This document shows positions 17,096 to 26,029 of a stretch of DNA of 64,000 nucleotides, one piece after another; position 1 is the first letter of the stretch; every line of letters starts with the position of its first letter. The notes under the pieces were generated by a model, which had not been told where the DNA came from, did no database searches, and was given only the letters and a program-made list of their open reading frames with translations. Origin of the DNA: Bacteroidota bacterium (lineage in GTDB: Bacteria > Bacteroidota > Bacteroidia > B-17B0 > Aurantibacillaceae); contig JAHBTI010000004.1 in NCBI GenBank assembly GCA_019638705.1, positions 89,434-153,433 on the forward strand, written 5' to 3'. Made by a program: the position numbers and the translations under genes.

Positions 17096-20008
17096 GTGCT
17101 TCGTGCTTTAAAATTATACTTTGTCTTTTTTCTGTTTGCGTTTTCCGCTCATGCACAAACACCTTCGTTCAATTTTCAAAAACTCGGCAGCGAAGAGGGG
17201 TTAAGCAACGCCAACATTTTTAATGTGGAACAACATCAAAACGGCTTGATGTATTTTACCACACAAAACGGTATTTATGCTTACGACGGCTATAATTTTT
17301 CTAAATTAGAAATTGACAGTTTAAGAAGCAATACCTTGTTAAATGCCATGCTGCAAGGGAATGATGAATTGTATCTTTCCATTCGCGATGAGGGCATTGC
17401 CGGCTTCAAGTTTAAAAATAAACACTTTTCCTTGGTTGAAACATTGAAGCTGGATAATAACGCCGACAATTTTATTGTTACCGACAAGTTTGCTTACCTG
17501 CTCACTTCGGGCATTAAATTAGTGATTGTAAATTTAAAAAGCGGCGAAATTTTATCGGACGAGATAAAGAAAAAAGACCGCATGAACCGCGCGTTTTGTA
17601 TTTATAAAACATCTGACGGGAAAATTTTGGTTGGCAGAAGCAATGGTTTGTACGAGGCAACTGACGGGCATCAAAAAAAGACGGATATTTTTAAAAACAC
17701 AACCGTTCATTCCATCACACAACAAAAAAACGGAAAATTAATTGTTGGCGCGTCAAGCAAAATGTATGTGCTGAACAACGGAAAAATTGAAGAAGAAATT
17801 ACACCTGCATACAAAACCAAAAGCACAACCTTTCAGATTGGCGGCGAAAAAAGCATTGATAAAATTATTGCCGATGATTACGGAAGAATTTGGTTTACTT
17901 CTTACCCCAACGAAAATTTATATCTCTATCAAAATAAAAAAGTTTACGACCTCTTTGCAATACTTGATATTCCGCCCACTTTGATTAACTGTATTTACAA
18001 AGACAATCAGAAAAATATTTGGGTTGGCACGTTTAACGATGGTGTGTATTTTATTCAAAACACGTTTTTTGATGCCATAAATTTTTCATACAACAGCAAA
18101 AGTTTAAGCGTAAATCAGGTGTACTTAAAACGCAATTTGTTGGTTGCCGCCACAAGTAACGGTTTGTACGGTTTAAATCTAACTACCAATCAAACAAAAG
18201 TGCTGTCGGGTCAAGATGACATTTTGTTAGACCCCATTTACAGCGTTACCGAACAAAACGGCATTATGTATTACGCCAAACGCAGCGAGTTTAGTTTGAA
18301 ACCTGCCATGTTTATGGACGCGAAAGAAACCTATAAATTTCGTCCCGTCATTGCCCGACAATTTTATCCGCTTGGCAATTCAAAAAGCATAGTTGCCGAT
18401 TGGTTTGCCAATATTTTACTGTGTAATGAAGACGGCACAAAAACATTAGACACACTCATTTCATTTTCCGATTACAGAATTTCGGTGAATGCGATGTTGA
18501 AATTAGACGATATGCTTTACATCGGCACAAGCAACGGTTTGTTTACTTACGATTTTAAAACACGGCGTTATCAAAACTTAATTCGCAACGAGTTAAATTT
18601 TAATATCAACGACCTTGCTTTGATTAACGGAACGCTGTATGCCGCTCACGAAGCAGGAATTACCGATGTTTCAAACCGAAAACTGATTGAGAAAGTCGGG
18701 AAGTTTCAACTTAATTCCGTAAAAAAAATTAAGCCCTTCAACGAACAAATTTGGCTGGCAACGTTAGACGGCGTGTTTATCTGCAATCAAAATTTTGAGC
18801 CTGTGAAAGTGCTGAACAAATCAAACGGTTTACTGTCCAACTCGGTAAATGATTTTGCGTTTAATAACGACATGGTGAGCATTGCCACCGCGCGCGGCGT
18901 TGCCACCACCGATTTAAAAAATATTTTAAATCATAACACACAATTAAATGCCGTTACAATCAGTCATATAAACTGTAACGGAAAAATTTTCCGGTCAGAC
19001 GACAACGATTTTAAATTAGAAGCCGATGAAGAAGATATTTCCATTTATTTTTTCTCGCCCATTTTCAGCAAACCGAACAAACAATTTTTTCGCTATAAAA
19101 CAGAAAACGGCGAATGGAAATATTTTTCCGACAATCTTTCGCTGAACCTGCAATTAGCGGGCGGTTTGCATTTGGTTGAAATTTCAGCTTCGGCAGATAA
19201 CATTGTGTGGAGCAACACTACCGAACTGAAAATTTACAAGAAAGAAAAATTTTCGGAGAAGCAATCTATGTATTGGCTCATTACCTTGGGAAGTTTGTTT
19301 GTGATTTTAGTGATTAGTTTTGTTTGGATACGCCGCGTAAACATAAAAGCTAAAAAACGTTTGCGTTACGAACAGGAAAATAATTTATTGAAACATCAGG
19401 CAATGAACTCGTTGTTAAGTCCGCATTTTATTTTCAATTCGCTCACCTCCATTCAAAATTACATTAACACCAACAACAGTTTGCGCGCAAGCGAATACTT
19501 GGCAAAGTTTTCGCGCCTAATCCGCATGATTATTGAGAAAGCAGGACAAAGCAATATTTCTTTACACGATGAATTGTCGCGCCTTACTTATTATCTGGAA
19601 TTGGAAAAAGAACGGTTTAAAAATAAATTTGATTACACCATTAATATTGATGAAGACATTAACACACACGAATTAATGATACCGAACATGATTATTCAGC
19701 CCTATGTAGAGAACAGTATTTTGCACGGCATTTTGCCCAAACAAGCGCATGGGGAATTGAAGATTTCATTTAAAAAAAACGAACGGAAAAAAATTACAAT
19801 TACCATTGAAGATAACGGCGTGGGTTTGATTAAAGCAAAAGAACACTCTAAAACAGGACACAAATCGCTTGGCACAAGCACCATTCAAAATATTTTAGAC
19901 ATTAATTCCAGGTTGAGCGGAAAAAAGCAAAAAGTTATCATGACGGATAAATCAACGCTTAACGAAAACGAAACAGGAACAATTATTACCATAGAATTAG
20001 AGCAATAA
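17096..20008 (+). CDS. Two-component sensor histidine kinase with beta-propeller sensor (LytS/YehU type kinase core)
   Basis: A 970-residue membrane sensor. A signal peptide (LYFVFFLFAFSAHAQ) leads a periplasmic Reg_prop beta-propeller (about 25-630; blades such as GLSNANIFNVEQHQNGLMYF and RIWFTSYPNENLYLY). A YYY-like domain follows, then one membrane helix (about 724-745) and a coiled linker. The His_kinase domain has LLSPHFIFNSLTSIQNYI (His about 777) and the ATPase domain ends with IEDNGVGL. The start is GTG at 17096, as stops lie upstream and no ATG precedes the signal peptide. Kinase cores of this type pair with LytTR regulators, and one lies just upstream. The ligand is unknown. Confidence 0.9.
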   Translation: MLRALKLYFVFFLFAFSAHAQTPSFNFQKLGSEEGLSNANIFNVEQHQNGLMYFTTQNGIYAYDGYNFSKLEIDSLRSNTLLNAMLQGNDELYLSIRDEGIAGFKFKNKHFSLVETLKLDNNADNFIVTDKFAYLLTSGIKLVIVNLKSGEILSDEIKKKDRMNRAFCIYKTSDGKILVGRSNGLYEATDGHQKKTDIFKNTTVHSITQQKNGKLIVGASSKMYVLNNGKIEEEITPAYKTKSTTFQIGGEKSIDKIIADDYGRIWFTSYPNENLYLYQNKKVYDLFAILDIPPTLINCIYKDNQKNIWVGTFNDGVYFIQNTFFDAINFSYNSKSLSVNQVYLKRNLLVAATSNGLYGLNLTTNQTKVLSGQDDILLDPIYSVTEQNGIMYYAKRSEFSLKPAMFMDAKETYKFRPVIARQFYPLGNSKSIVADWFANILLCNEDGTKTLDTLISFSDYRISVNAMLKLDDMLYIGTSNGLFTYDFKTRRYQNLIRNELNFNINDLALINGTLYAAHEAGITDVSNRKLIEKVGKFQLNSVKKIKPFNEQIWLATLDGVFICNQNFEPVKVLNKSNGLLSNSVNDFAFNNDMVSIATARGVATTDLKNILNHNTQLNAVTISHINCNGKIFRSDDNDFKLEADEEDISIYFFSPIFSKPNKQFFRYKTENGEWKYFSDNLSLNLQLAGGLHLVEISASADNIVWSNTTELKIYKKEKFSEKQSMYWLITLGSLFVILVISFVWIRRVNIKAKKRLRYEQENNLLKHQAMNSLLSPHFIFNSLTSIQNYINTNNSLRASEYLAKFSRLIRMIIEKAGQSNISLHDELSRLTYYLELEKERFKNKFDYTINIDEDINTHELMIPNMIIQPYVENSILHGILPKQAHGELKISFKKNERKKITITIEDNGVGLIKAKEHSKTGHKSLGTSTIQNILDINSRLSGKKQKVIMTDKSTLNENETGTIITIELEQ

Positions 20009-20014
20009 TTTTTT

Positions 20015-21010
20015 ATCAAAAAACTCATCACATATTTGTTTGTTTTTGCAAGTGCCGTTTCTTTTTCGCAACAGAAAACTAATTTGCTGCACGATACCAT
20101 AAGCCTCTGCATTGGCGACAGCGCAACGCTTGAACTGAAACATTATTTTGACAACACAACTTCGGTAAACTGGACAACGCCTTACGGCATTATTGCCAAC
20201 ACAAAAAAAATAAGTGCGCACAAAGCAGGAAAATATTATGTAAGAGTTACCTCGCCAAATTTCGCTTCGGCACTCATTGACAGTTCGTATGTAAAATTAT
20301 ATTCCATGCCAAAACGCAGCTTGCGCGACACAACGGTTTGCAAAGAAAAATCAATTTTTCTGAACGCAAAAAACGACGGAATGCGTTACACTTGGAATAC
20401 AAACGAAACCACGCAAAAAATAAAAGTTGAAACTGCGGGAACGTATTGGGTGCGCATTACCAACGGAGTTTGTGTATTGACGGATACGGTGAATGTGCGG
20501 TTTGTGCAGGGTTCAAACGCTTTGATAAATAAAGATGTGATGTTTTGTTTGAATGAAGAAAATAAATTGTTGAGCGTAAAAGTAAATTCGGGAACAAAAA
20601 TTTTATGGAGCACAGGCGAAACTTCGGCAAGCATTAAAGCCACAAAAGAAGGAACATATTGGGTAAAAACACAAGCCAATTATTGCGAAGCGCAAACAGA
20701 TACGGTAAAAGTAAAATTAAAAGTATGCGAATGTGAAATGATAATCCCCAACAGTTTTACACCCAACGAAGACGGACGAAATGATTATTTTTTCCCCGTG
20801 CTGCAATGCGAGTATTCGTATTTTGTATTAACAATTACCGACCGTTGGAACAATACTATTTTTTCAAGTAACAACCCACATGCCAAGTGGGACGGTCGTT
20901 TCAAGGGTAACCTCTGCCCCGAAGATATTTATGTTTACAAAATAGAAAGCACCGAAAAAGGCAGCGATAAAAAACAGGTGAGGAGCGGAAGAATTTCGTT
21001 GTTCAGGTAA
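20015..21010 (+). CDS. Secreted protein with Ig-like repeats and T9SS type B (gliding motility-associated) C-terminal domain
   Basis: About 331 residues. Two or three Ig-like/PKD-like modules contain the recurring phrases AGTYWVRITNGVC and EGTYWVKTQANYC. The C-terminal 85 residues are the type B sorting domain: IIPNSFTPNEDGRNDYFFP, then ITDRWNNTIFSS, WDGRFKGN and DIYVYKI. It should be exported by T9SS. The start is a problem. The signal peptide reads KKLITYLFVFASAVSFSQ, but no ATG, GTG or TTG precedes KK. The frame is continuous back to the kinase stop codon, and ATC at 20015 is the best-placed candidate. A TTG at 20036 would remove the basic n-region. The gene begins 6 bp after the kinase and is probably co-transcribed. 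Confidence 0.8.
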   Translation: MKKLITYLFVFASAVSFSQQKTNLLHDTISLCIGDSATLELKHYFDNTTSVNWTTPYGIIANTKKISAHKAGKYYVRVTSPNFASALIDSSYVKLYSMPKRSLRDTTVCKEKSIFLNAKNDGMRYTWNTNETTQKIKVETAGTYWVRITNGVCVLTDTVNVRFVQGSNALINKDVMFCLNEENKLLSVKVNSGTKILWSTGETSASIKATKEGTYWVKTQANYCEAQTDTVKVKLKVCECEMIIPNSFTPNEDGRNDYFFPVLQCEYSYFVLTITDRWNNTIFSSNNPHAKWDGRFKGNLCPEDIYVYKIESTEKGSDKKQVRSGRISLFR

Positions 21011-21011
21011 A

Positions 21012-23882
21012 TTATTTTGTAGTTGTGTTTTTTAATTCCTTTTTCACAAAGGGTGCGGTGTAGCTGCGTTTGTCTTTTGCCAATTCTTCGGGAGTACCTG
21101 TAAACAAAATTTCGCCGCCACGTTTGCCGCCTTCCAATCCTAAATCAATAATGTGGTCGGCAACTTTGATGATGTCTAAATTATGTTCAATTACCAACAC
21201 CGTGTTTCCGTTGTTCACCAAGCGATTGAGAACTTCCAGCAAAATGCGAATGTCTTCAAAATGCAAACCTGTGGTGGGTTCATCTAAAATATAAAATGTA
21301 TTTCCTGTGTCGCGTTTGCTTAATTCGGTGGCAAGTTTTACGCGCTGTGCTTCGCCGCCGCTAAGGGTTGTAGCTTGTTGCCCTAAAGTAATGTAACCCA
21401 AACCAACATCTTGCAGCGTTTTTATTTGCCGATAAATAGTCGGCACGTTTTCAAAAAATTCGCAGGCTTGGTCAATGGTCATGTTCAGCACATCGCTGAT
21501 TGATTTTCCTTTATAGCGCACTTCCAAAGTTTCGCGGTTGTAACGTTTTCCGTTGCACACATCGCAGTTTACATACACATCAGGCAAAAAATTCATTTCA
21601 ATGGTTTTTACACCCGCGCCGCCGCAGGTTTCGCAGCGACCGCCTTTTACGTTAAACGAAAAACGACCCGGTTTGTAGCCGCGAATTTTTGCTTCGGGAA
21701 TTTCGGCAAACAAATTTCTGATGTCTGAAAAAACATTGGTGTAAGTGGCGGGATTGCTGCGTGGCGTGCGCCCAATGGGACTTTGGTCAATTTCAATCAC
21801 TTTATCAATATGCTCCAAACCTGAAATGGATTTGTAAGGCAAAGGCTTCTTTTCCGAATTATAAAAGTGTGCGGATAAAATCGGATACAAGGTTTCATTT
21901 ATCAAACTGCTTTTACCGCTGCCGCTCACGCCCGTTACGCAAATAAATTTTCCGAGTGGAAATTCCGCGCTCACGTTTTTTAAATTATGCCCTGTGCAAC
22001 CTTTGATTGAAATTTTTTTGCCGTTTCCTTTTCTGCGCGTTTTCGGAATTTCAATATTTTTTTTGCCCGTGATGTAATTCGCAGTCATCGTGTCAAATTT
22101 CAACATCTCTTTGGGCGTTGCGGCTGCTATCACACGTCCGCCATGTACGCCAGCCCCCGGTCCAATATCAATCACATAATCGCTTTCCACAATCATATCT
22201 TTGTCGTGCTCCACAACCAAAACACTGTTGCCCACATCTCGCAAATTTTTTAGTGCTTCAATCAAACGCACATTGTCGCGCTGATGTAAACCAATGCTCG
22301 GCTCATCTAAAATATACAACACACCAACGAGTTGCGAACCGATTTGCGTGGCAAGTCTGATGCGCTGCGCTTCGCCGCCACTCAGGGATTTAGAAGAACG
22401 GTTAAGCGTAACATAATCCAAACCCACTTCCATTAAAAACTGAATGCGCGAACGGATTTCTTTCAGTACTTCTTTGGCGATGAGGTTTTGATTTTTGCTC
22501 AAACGCTTTTCAATGCCATGAAACCATTGCTGTAACAGGGAAATATCCAAGTCTGAAATTTCGGAAATATTTTTCCCGTCAATTTTAAAATAGAGTGCTT
22601 CTTTTTTTAAACGCGCGCCGTTGCAGGTTGGGCAAACTTTTTTTTCCGAAAACCCTTGTATCCATTTCGTCATACCGTAACTTGAATCATCTTCCGATTG
22701 ACGCATGATGAATGTAACAATGCCCTCGAAGGTTGTGTTGTAACCGCCCGCTTCGGTACTGACTTTAAATAATTCTTCGCTGCCGTAGAGCAACACATTC
22801 ACGGCTTCTTCGGGAATATCTTCAAAAGGCGTGTCTAAAGTAAAATTGTATGTTTTTCCGATAGCTTCTATTTGCTTAAAAATCCAAGTGCCGCCGCCTT
22901 TTTGTGCGCCAACGGGAGCAATAGCACCTTTGGCAACAGAAAGTTTTGGATTGCTAACAATTTTATTAATGTCAATTTCCGAAACCTCGCCCAATCCATT
23001 GCATTGCGGACAAGCACCATAAGGCGAATTGAAGGAAAATAAATTCGGTGCAGGTTCATCATAACTAATTCCCGTTGTCGGGCACATTAAAAAGCGTGAG
23101 AAAAAACGCGCCCCCTCCACGCCGCGCTTAGCTCCCCCCTTTGGGGGGGCGGGGGGGCTTACCATCATCGTCCCTTTTCCGTGTTTCATGGCAGTTTGCA
23201 GAGATTGATGCAAACGTGTTTTGATGTCTGATGAAATTTCCAAACGGTCAATCACAATTTCAATGTCGTGAATTTTGTATCTGTCCACTTGCATTTTCGG
23301 GACAATGTCTTGTATTTCGCCGTCAACGCGCACTTTGTTGAAACCGCGTTTGCGAATGTCTTCAAACAATTCGCGGTAATGTCCTTTTCTGCCTTTTACC
23401 ACAGGGGCAAGCAAGTTTATTTGTTTTTGGTCGTAATCCTGAATAATTAAATCCACAATTTGCTCATCGCTGTACCGCACCATTTTTTCGCCTGTGTTAT
23501 ACGAATAAGCATCTCCCGCCCGCGCATAAAGCAAGCGCATGAAATCATAAATTTCCGTTATCGTGCCAACGGTAGAGCGCGGATTTTTGTTTACCGTTTT
23601 TTGCTCAATGGAAATAACTGGGCTTAGTCCCGAAATCTTGTCCACATCGGGGCGTTCAAGGCTTCCGAGAAAGTGGCGGGCATAAGAAGAAAAACTTTCA
23701 ATGTAGCGGCGTTGCCCTTCGGCGTAAATGGTATCAAACGCCAAAGACGATTTTCCAGAACCCGAAAGTCCTGTAATGACCACCAATTTGTTGCGGGGAA
23801 TAGTAAGGGAAATATTTTTTAAGTTGTGCGAACGTGCACCAATCACTTCAATATTTTCGTCTTCAATAAATTCAGGTTTCAT
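21012..23882 (-). CDS. uvrA: Excinuclease ABC subunit A
   Basis: A 956-residue DNA damage sensor of nucleotide excision repair. The start is the ATG giving [20 protein letters not shown]; a TTG upstream is less likely. Both ABC ATPases are complete: Walker [11 protein letters not shown] and [10 protein letters not shown], signatures [10 protein letters not shown] and [10 protein letters not shown], and Walker B plus Q/D-loop sequence ILDEPSIGL and ILDEPTTGL. Zinc-finger cysteines are seen ([36 protein letters not shown]). At about residues 240-256 there is an unusual insert, [16 protein letters not shown], encoded by a G/C-rich repeat; homologues have a shorter, different linker there. The reading frame is intact. 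It converges with the T9SS gene, one base apart. Confidence 0.97.
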   Translation of the reverse strand: MKPEFIEDENIEVIGARSHNLKNISLTIPRNKLVVITGLSGSGKSSLAFDTIYAEGQRRYIESFSSYARHFLGSLERPDVDKISGLSPVISIEQKTVNKNPRSTVGTITEIYDFMRLLYARAGDAYSYNTGEKMVRYSDEQIVDLIIQDYDQKQINLLAPVVKGRKGHYRELFEDIRKRGFNKVRVDGEIQDIVPKMQVDRYKIHDIEIVIDRLEISSDIKTRLHQSLQTAMKHGKGTMMVSPPAPPKGGAKRGVEGARFFSRFLMCPTTGISYDEPAPNLFSFNSPYGACPQCNGLGEVSEIDINKIVSNPKLSVAKGAIAPVGAQKGGGTWIFKQIEAIGKTYNFTLDTPFEDIPEEAVNVLLYGSEELFKVSTEAGGYNTTFEGIVTFIMRQSEDDSSYGMTKWIQGFSEKKVCPTCNGARLKKEALYFKIDGKNISEISDLDISLLQQWFHGIEKRLSKNQNLIAKEVLKEIRSRIQFLMEVGLDYVTLNRSSKSLSGGEAQRIRLATQIGSQLVGVLYILDEPSIGLHQRDNVRLIEALKNLRDVGNSVLVVEHDKDMIVESDYVIDIGPGAGVHGGRVIAAATPKEMLKFDTMTANYITGKKNIEIPKTRRKGNGKKISIKGCTGHNLKNVSAEFPLGKFICVTGVSGSGKSSLINETLYPILSAHFYNSEKKPLPYKSISGLEHIDKVIEIDQSPIGRTPRSNPATYTNVFSDIRNLFAEIPEAKIRGYKPGRFSFNVKGGRCETCGGAGVKTIEMNFLPDVYVNCDVCNGKRYNRETLEVRYKGKSISDVLNMTIDQACEFFENVPTIYRQIKTLQDVGLGYITLGQQATTLSGGEAQRVKLATELSKRDTGNTFYILDEPTTGLHFEDIRILLEVLNRLVNNGNTVLVIEHNLDIIKVADHIIDLGLEGGKRGGEILFTGTPEELAKDKRSYTAPFVKKELKNTTTK
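23110..23160 (-). repeat. G/C-rich dispersed repeat inserted in-frame in uvrA
   Basis: The stretch contains CTCCCCCCTTTGGGGGGG and a further G run, an imperfect palindrome unlike the surrounding AT-rich codons. On the coding strand it gives [16 protein letters not shown]. Related CCCC(T)TTTGGGG-type elements occur at 39105-39168, 42872-42900 and 58391-58414. Confidence 0.75.
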
Positions 23883-23898
23883 AGAAAAGTTCAAAGCG

Positions 23899-23906
23899 CG
23901 AAGTTA
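23899..23906 (-). promoter_or_regulatory. Candidate -7 element of uvrA (TAACTTCG)
   Basis: TAACTTCG on the minus strand lies 17 bp before the uvrA ATG. It fits the relaxed Bacteroidota form TAnnTTyG also seen before gldF and the DUF433 gene. No clear -33 TTTG is seen. Confidence 0.35.
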
Positions 23907-24019
23907 AAGGTTTAAAGATTGAACTTTAAGGTTTAAAATGGTAAAGCCTTAAAAATGTCTTAAATTTATAATTAATGTTCAATAGAAGTTCGAATCTCCA
24001 AGTTTATAAGTCAGCCCCC

Positions 24020-24043
24020 GCCTAACGCAAAACCGTGTTAGGC
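24020..24043. repeat. Inverted repeat GCCTAAC / GTTAGGC downstream of the hypothetical gene
   Basis: GCCTAAC (24020-24026) and GTTAGGC (24037-24043) form a 7-bp stem with a 10-nt loop. They match the integron core-site consensus RYYYAAC and GTTRRRY. A matching GCCTAAC occurs on the far side of the gene at 24719-24725. The spacing is much shorter than a standard attC. Confidence 0.6.
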
Positions 24044-24047
24044 ACAG

Positions 24048-24707
24048 TTATTTATTACTCATTCGTAGAGCAATTATTTTCTCTGCATTTATTCGCCATT
24101 TCCCATTAATAAAATTCATTTCAACAGGAAACGGCAAACCTTGTGAAATAATTTCCACTTTATTGCCGTCTTCGGAAATAGGAATCTGTTTAATCGGTTG
24201 TCTTGAAGAAATCTCATTTAACTTCAATGCAACATCTTCTGGATAATAGCCAGACCAAAGGATTTCCGCACCTTTACTCTCAATTATTAGCGATTGAATA
24301 ACCTCTTTGTCTCCTGTCAACAATGCGCTGTCAAATTTTCTAAATGTTTTTCCTGCTTCTCCTTCTTCTGATTTAGAACTTTCAATTGCAAATCGCATAA
24401 GCTCCTCTTCAGTCATTTTGTCTTTCAATTCGATAAATTCAAGAATGGTATTCTGCATTAATAATATTGCCTCATTGTCGTCTTTTGCACATTTCTTAAT
24501 AACATAAGTCCAAACATAATTTGTAGGGAAAGAGTTTTTGAGGCATACGAAACTATCAAAACTTCTGTCGTTAATTGGGGATACACTCCCTGCTGAAAAT
24601 CCAACAACAAATGCAGCAGTCTCATTGTAAGTTCCACCAAGAGTATACATTTTTGGTCTCGCACATATGTGTTGTATAAATTCTACGAATGATGATTCTT
24701 TCTGCAT
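24048..24707 (-). CDS. Hypothetical protein, possible mobile gene cassette
   Basis: A 219-residue protein with no recognised family. The start chosen is the ATG giving MQKESSFVEFIQHICARPKM. The frame extends 35 residues further, but that part reads through the GTTAGGCAC flank and is probably non-coding. The N-terminal ARPKMYTLGGTYNETAAFVVG segment is the most distinctive part; the rest is helical with a beta-rich C-terminus (EVISQGLPFPVEMNFINGKW-like). Base use is more AT-rich than uvrA. It is bounded on both sides by GTTAGGCAC / GTGCCTAAC motifs, and no neighbour shares its theme. The function is unknown; acquisition as a cassette is a hypothesis. Confidence 0.65.
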   Translation of the reverse strand: MQKESSFVEFIQHICARPKMYTLGGTYNETAAFVVGFSAGSVSPINDRSFDSFVCLKNSFPTNYVWTYVIKKCAKDDNEAILLMQNTILEFIELKDKMTEEELMRFAIESSKSEEGEAGKTFRKFDSALLTGDKEVIQSLIIESKGAEILWSGYYPEDVALKLNEISSRQPIKQIPISEDGNKVEIISQGLPFPVEMNFINGKWRINAEKIIALRMSNK

Positions 24708-24844
24708 TTTATAATTGTGCCTAACTTTGTTATATGTCTCACGAAATAGCACCAATCCACCCAAATTAGGAATGGTTTTGTACCATAATAATGAGGTTTT
24801 ATTCTTTTTCAAAAATAATGTTTTTACTTATTACAACTCCCAAA

Positions 24845-24880
24845 AATAAAAAACCACTCTGAATTTCACAGAGTGGTTTT
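24845..24880 (-). terminator. Terminator of the HigBA operon
   Basis: AAAACCACTCT (24850-24860) and AGAGTGGTTTT (24870-24880) pair. On the minus strand the hairpin is followed by a T-rich run. It lies 3 bp past the end of the antitoxin gene. Confidence 0.85.
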
Positions 24881-24883
24881 CAT

Positions 24884-25204
24884 TTACCCAACTTTCAAAT
24901 TCAAATTAGGAAGCTCAACTTGCAATTTTATTTTTGCTTTTAGTGCCGCAAACACACGCAACAACGTGTCTATTGTTACATTATTTGCATTGTTTTCAAG
25001 CCGCGAAATCTGCGCTTTTTGTACGCCAATTAATTTCCCTAATTCTTCTTGTGTTAAGTTGCGTTCTTGTCGTGTTTGCTTAATGGCTTGTCCAATCAAA
25101 TCCATTTGCAATTCATACTCAAAACGCTCTCGGTTTGGAGTTCCTTTTTTTCCTATCAGTTTATCCTGAACTTCATTTAATGTATATGTTTTCATACGTT
25201 TCAT
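24884..25204 (-). CDS. higA: XRE-family antitoxin (HigA-like)
   Basis: A 106-residue DNA-binding antitoxin. The helix-turn-helix fills about 37-92: LIGQAIKQTRQERNLTQEEL, GKLIGVQKAQISRLEN and TIDTLLRVFAALKAK. Its ATG overlaps the toxin stop by 4 bp (ATGA). A second Met three codons later (MKTYTLNEV) is an alternative start. HigA-type proteins neutralise HigB by direct contact and repress the operon. A perfect 22-bp palindrome upstream of the toxin gene is a good candidate operator. The toxin-first order is typical of HigBA. Confidence 0.88.
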   Translation of the reverse strand: MKRMKTYTLNEVQDKLIGKKGTPNRERFEYELQMDLIGQAIKQTRQERNLTQEELGKLIGVQKAQISRLENNANNVTIDTLLRVFAALKAKIKLQVELPNLNLKVG

Positions 25205-25545
25205 TTTTTATTTTTTTCTTCAAAATATTTTGCGCGAATTTGAGTTGCTTTTTGAATTTCGTTATCGGGAACTTTACTTCGTTTTTTTATAAACCCGTGC
25301 GTTGAAATAACCAATGTTTCGGTATTGTCTGTCTTATCCCAAAAAGCAAGAAATCGGTATTGCAATCCCTGATACAAAGTTCTGAACTCCCAAATATCAT
25401 TGCTTAGTTTTTTGAAAAGTTCAGGGTCGTGTTTTATTTGCGCTTTACGAATATTATAAAGTATTTTTTCGTAATGTTTGCGTTCCAAACTTTGCAAAAA
25501 ATTAAAGGCTTCATCTAAAAATATAATTTCAAAAAGTGTATTCAC
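25201..25545 (-). CDS. higB: RelE/HigB-type toxin
   Basis: A 114-residue toxin of the RelE/ParE superfamily. It shows the phage Gp49/HigB-like pattern: LSNDIWEFRTLYQGLQYRFL, FWDKTDNTETLVIST and HGFIKKRSKVPDNEI, with the conserved HGF-KK-K/P motif. Such toxins cleave mRNA on the ribosome. The start is GTG at 25545, 21 bp from the palindrome. The 4-bp overlap with the antitoxin and the private terminator make a self-contained two-gene module between the cassette-like gene and secG. Confidence 0.88.
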   Translation of the reverse strand: MNTLFEIIFLDEAFNFLQSLERKHYEKILYNIRKAQIKHDPELFKKLSNDIWEFRTLYQGLQYRFLAFWDKTDNTETLVISTHGFIKKRSKVPDNEIQKATQIRAKYFEEKNKK

Positions 25546-25566
25546 TCGCGCTGTAAAGATAAGATA

Positions 25567-25588
25567 AAGTTTCGTTATAACGAAACTT
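25567..25588. promoter_or_regulatory. Perfect 22-bp palindrome, candidate HigA operator
   Basis: AAGTTTCGTTA followed by TAACGAAACTT is a perfect palindrome 21 bp upstream of the toxin GTG, where the operon promoter should lie. XRE antitoxins bind palindromes in this position to autorepress. The assignment is inferred from position and symmetry. Confidence 0.65.
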
Positions 25589-25605
25589 CAAAATATTCTA
25601 AAAAC

Positions 25606-25638
25606 AAAAAACCACTCCGCAATTCGCAAAGTGGTTTT
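25606..25638 (-). terminator. Terminator downstream of secG
   Basis: AAACCACT and AGTGGTTT arms enclose an imperfect GCGAATT-type stem, and on the minus strand a T run follows. It lies 28 bp past the secG stop. Its stem resembles that of the HigBA terminator. Confidence 0.8.
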
Positions 25639-25665
25639 CATAAATCAAAATGAAAAATTTTGTGA

Positions 25666-26004
25666 TTATTCCGTAGGGGCAGGGGCTTGTTGCTGCGGTT
25701 GTACAGGAGCTTGTTGTTGAGGAACGGAAACCGCTGTTTGCGCTTTACGTTTTGCTACTGAACCCGCGCTTTCATCTTCGGTAGAAATAACGCTGCTTTT
25801 TGGAGCCATTAAAATACTCAACAAAATCAAAGCAATGGCTAAGCCCCAGGTTGCTTTTTCAATAAATTCAGTTCCGCGTTTTACGCCCATAATTTGGGTA
25901 GCTGCGCCAAACTGGCTTTGAATGCCGCCGCCTTTTGAGTTTTGTACTAAAATTACCAACACCAACAGTACACACACCAAGATAATTAAGATTGGAAAAA
26001 TCAT
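25666..26004 (-). CDS. secG: Preprotein translocase subunit SecG
   Basis: A 112-residue subunit of the SecYEG channel. Two membrane helices (about 3-22 and 50-68) flank the conserved loop LVQNSKGGGIQSQFG, followed by RGTEFIEKATWGLAIALIL. The C-terminal 40 residues are Gln/Pro-rich (PQQQAPVQPQQQAPAPTE), a low-complexity tail often seen in Bacteroidota SecG. It lies 25 bp after the preceding gene on the same strand and ends the lptE cluster. Confidence 0.93.
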   Translation of the reverse strand: MIFPILIILVCVLLVLVILVQNSKGGGIQSQFGAATQIMGVKRGTEFIEKATWGLAIALILLSILMAPKSSVISTEDESAGSVAKRKAQTAVSVPQQQAPVQPQQQAPAPTE

Positions 26005-26029
26005 TGTTCTTTGTTTTTTATTATTGTTA

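Noticed and set aside
24020..24043. Standard integron attC site
   Set aside because: The site is 24 bp, below the usual attC size, and no integrase is present; it is kept only as a cassette-like hypothesis.
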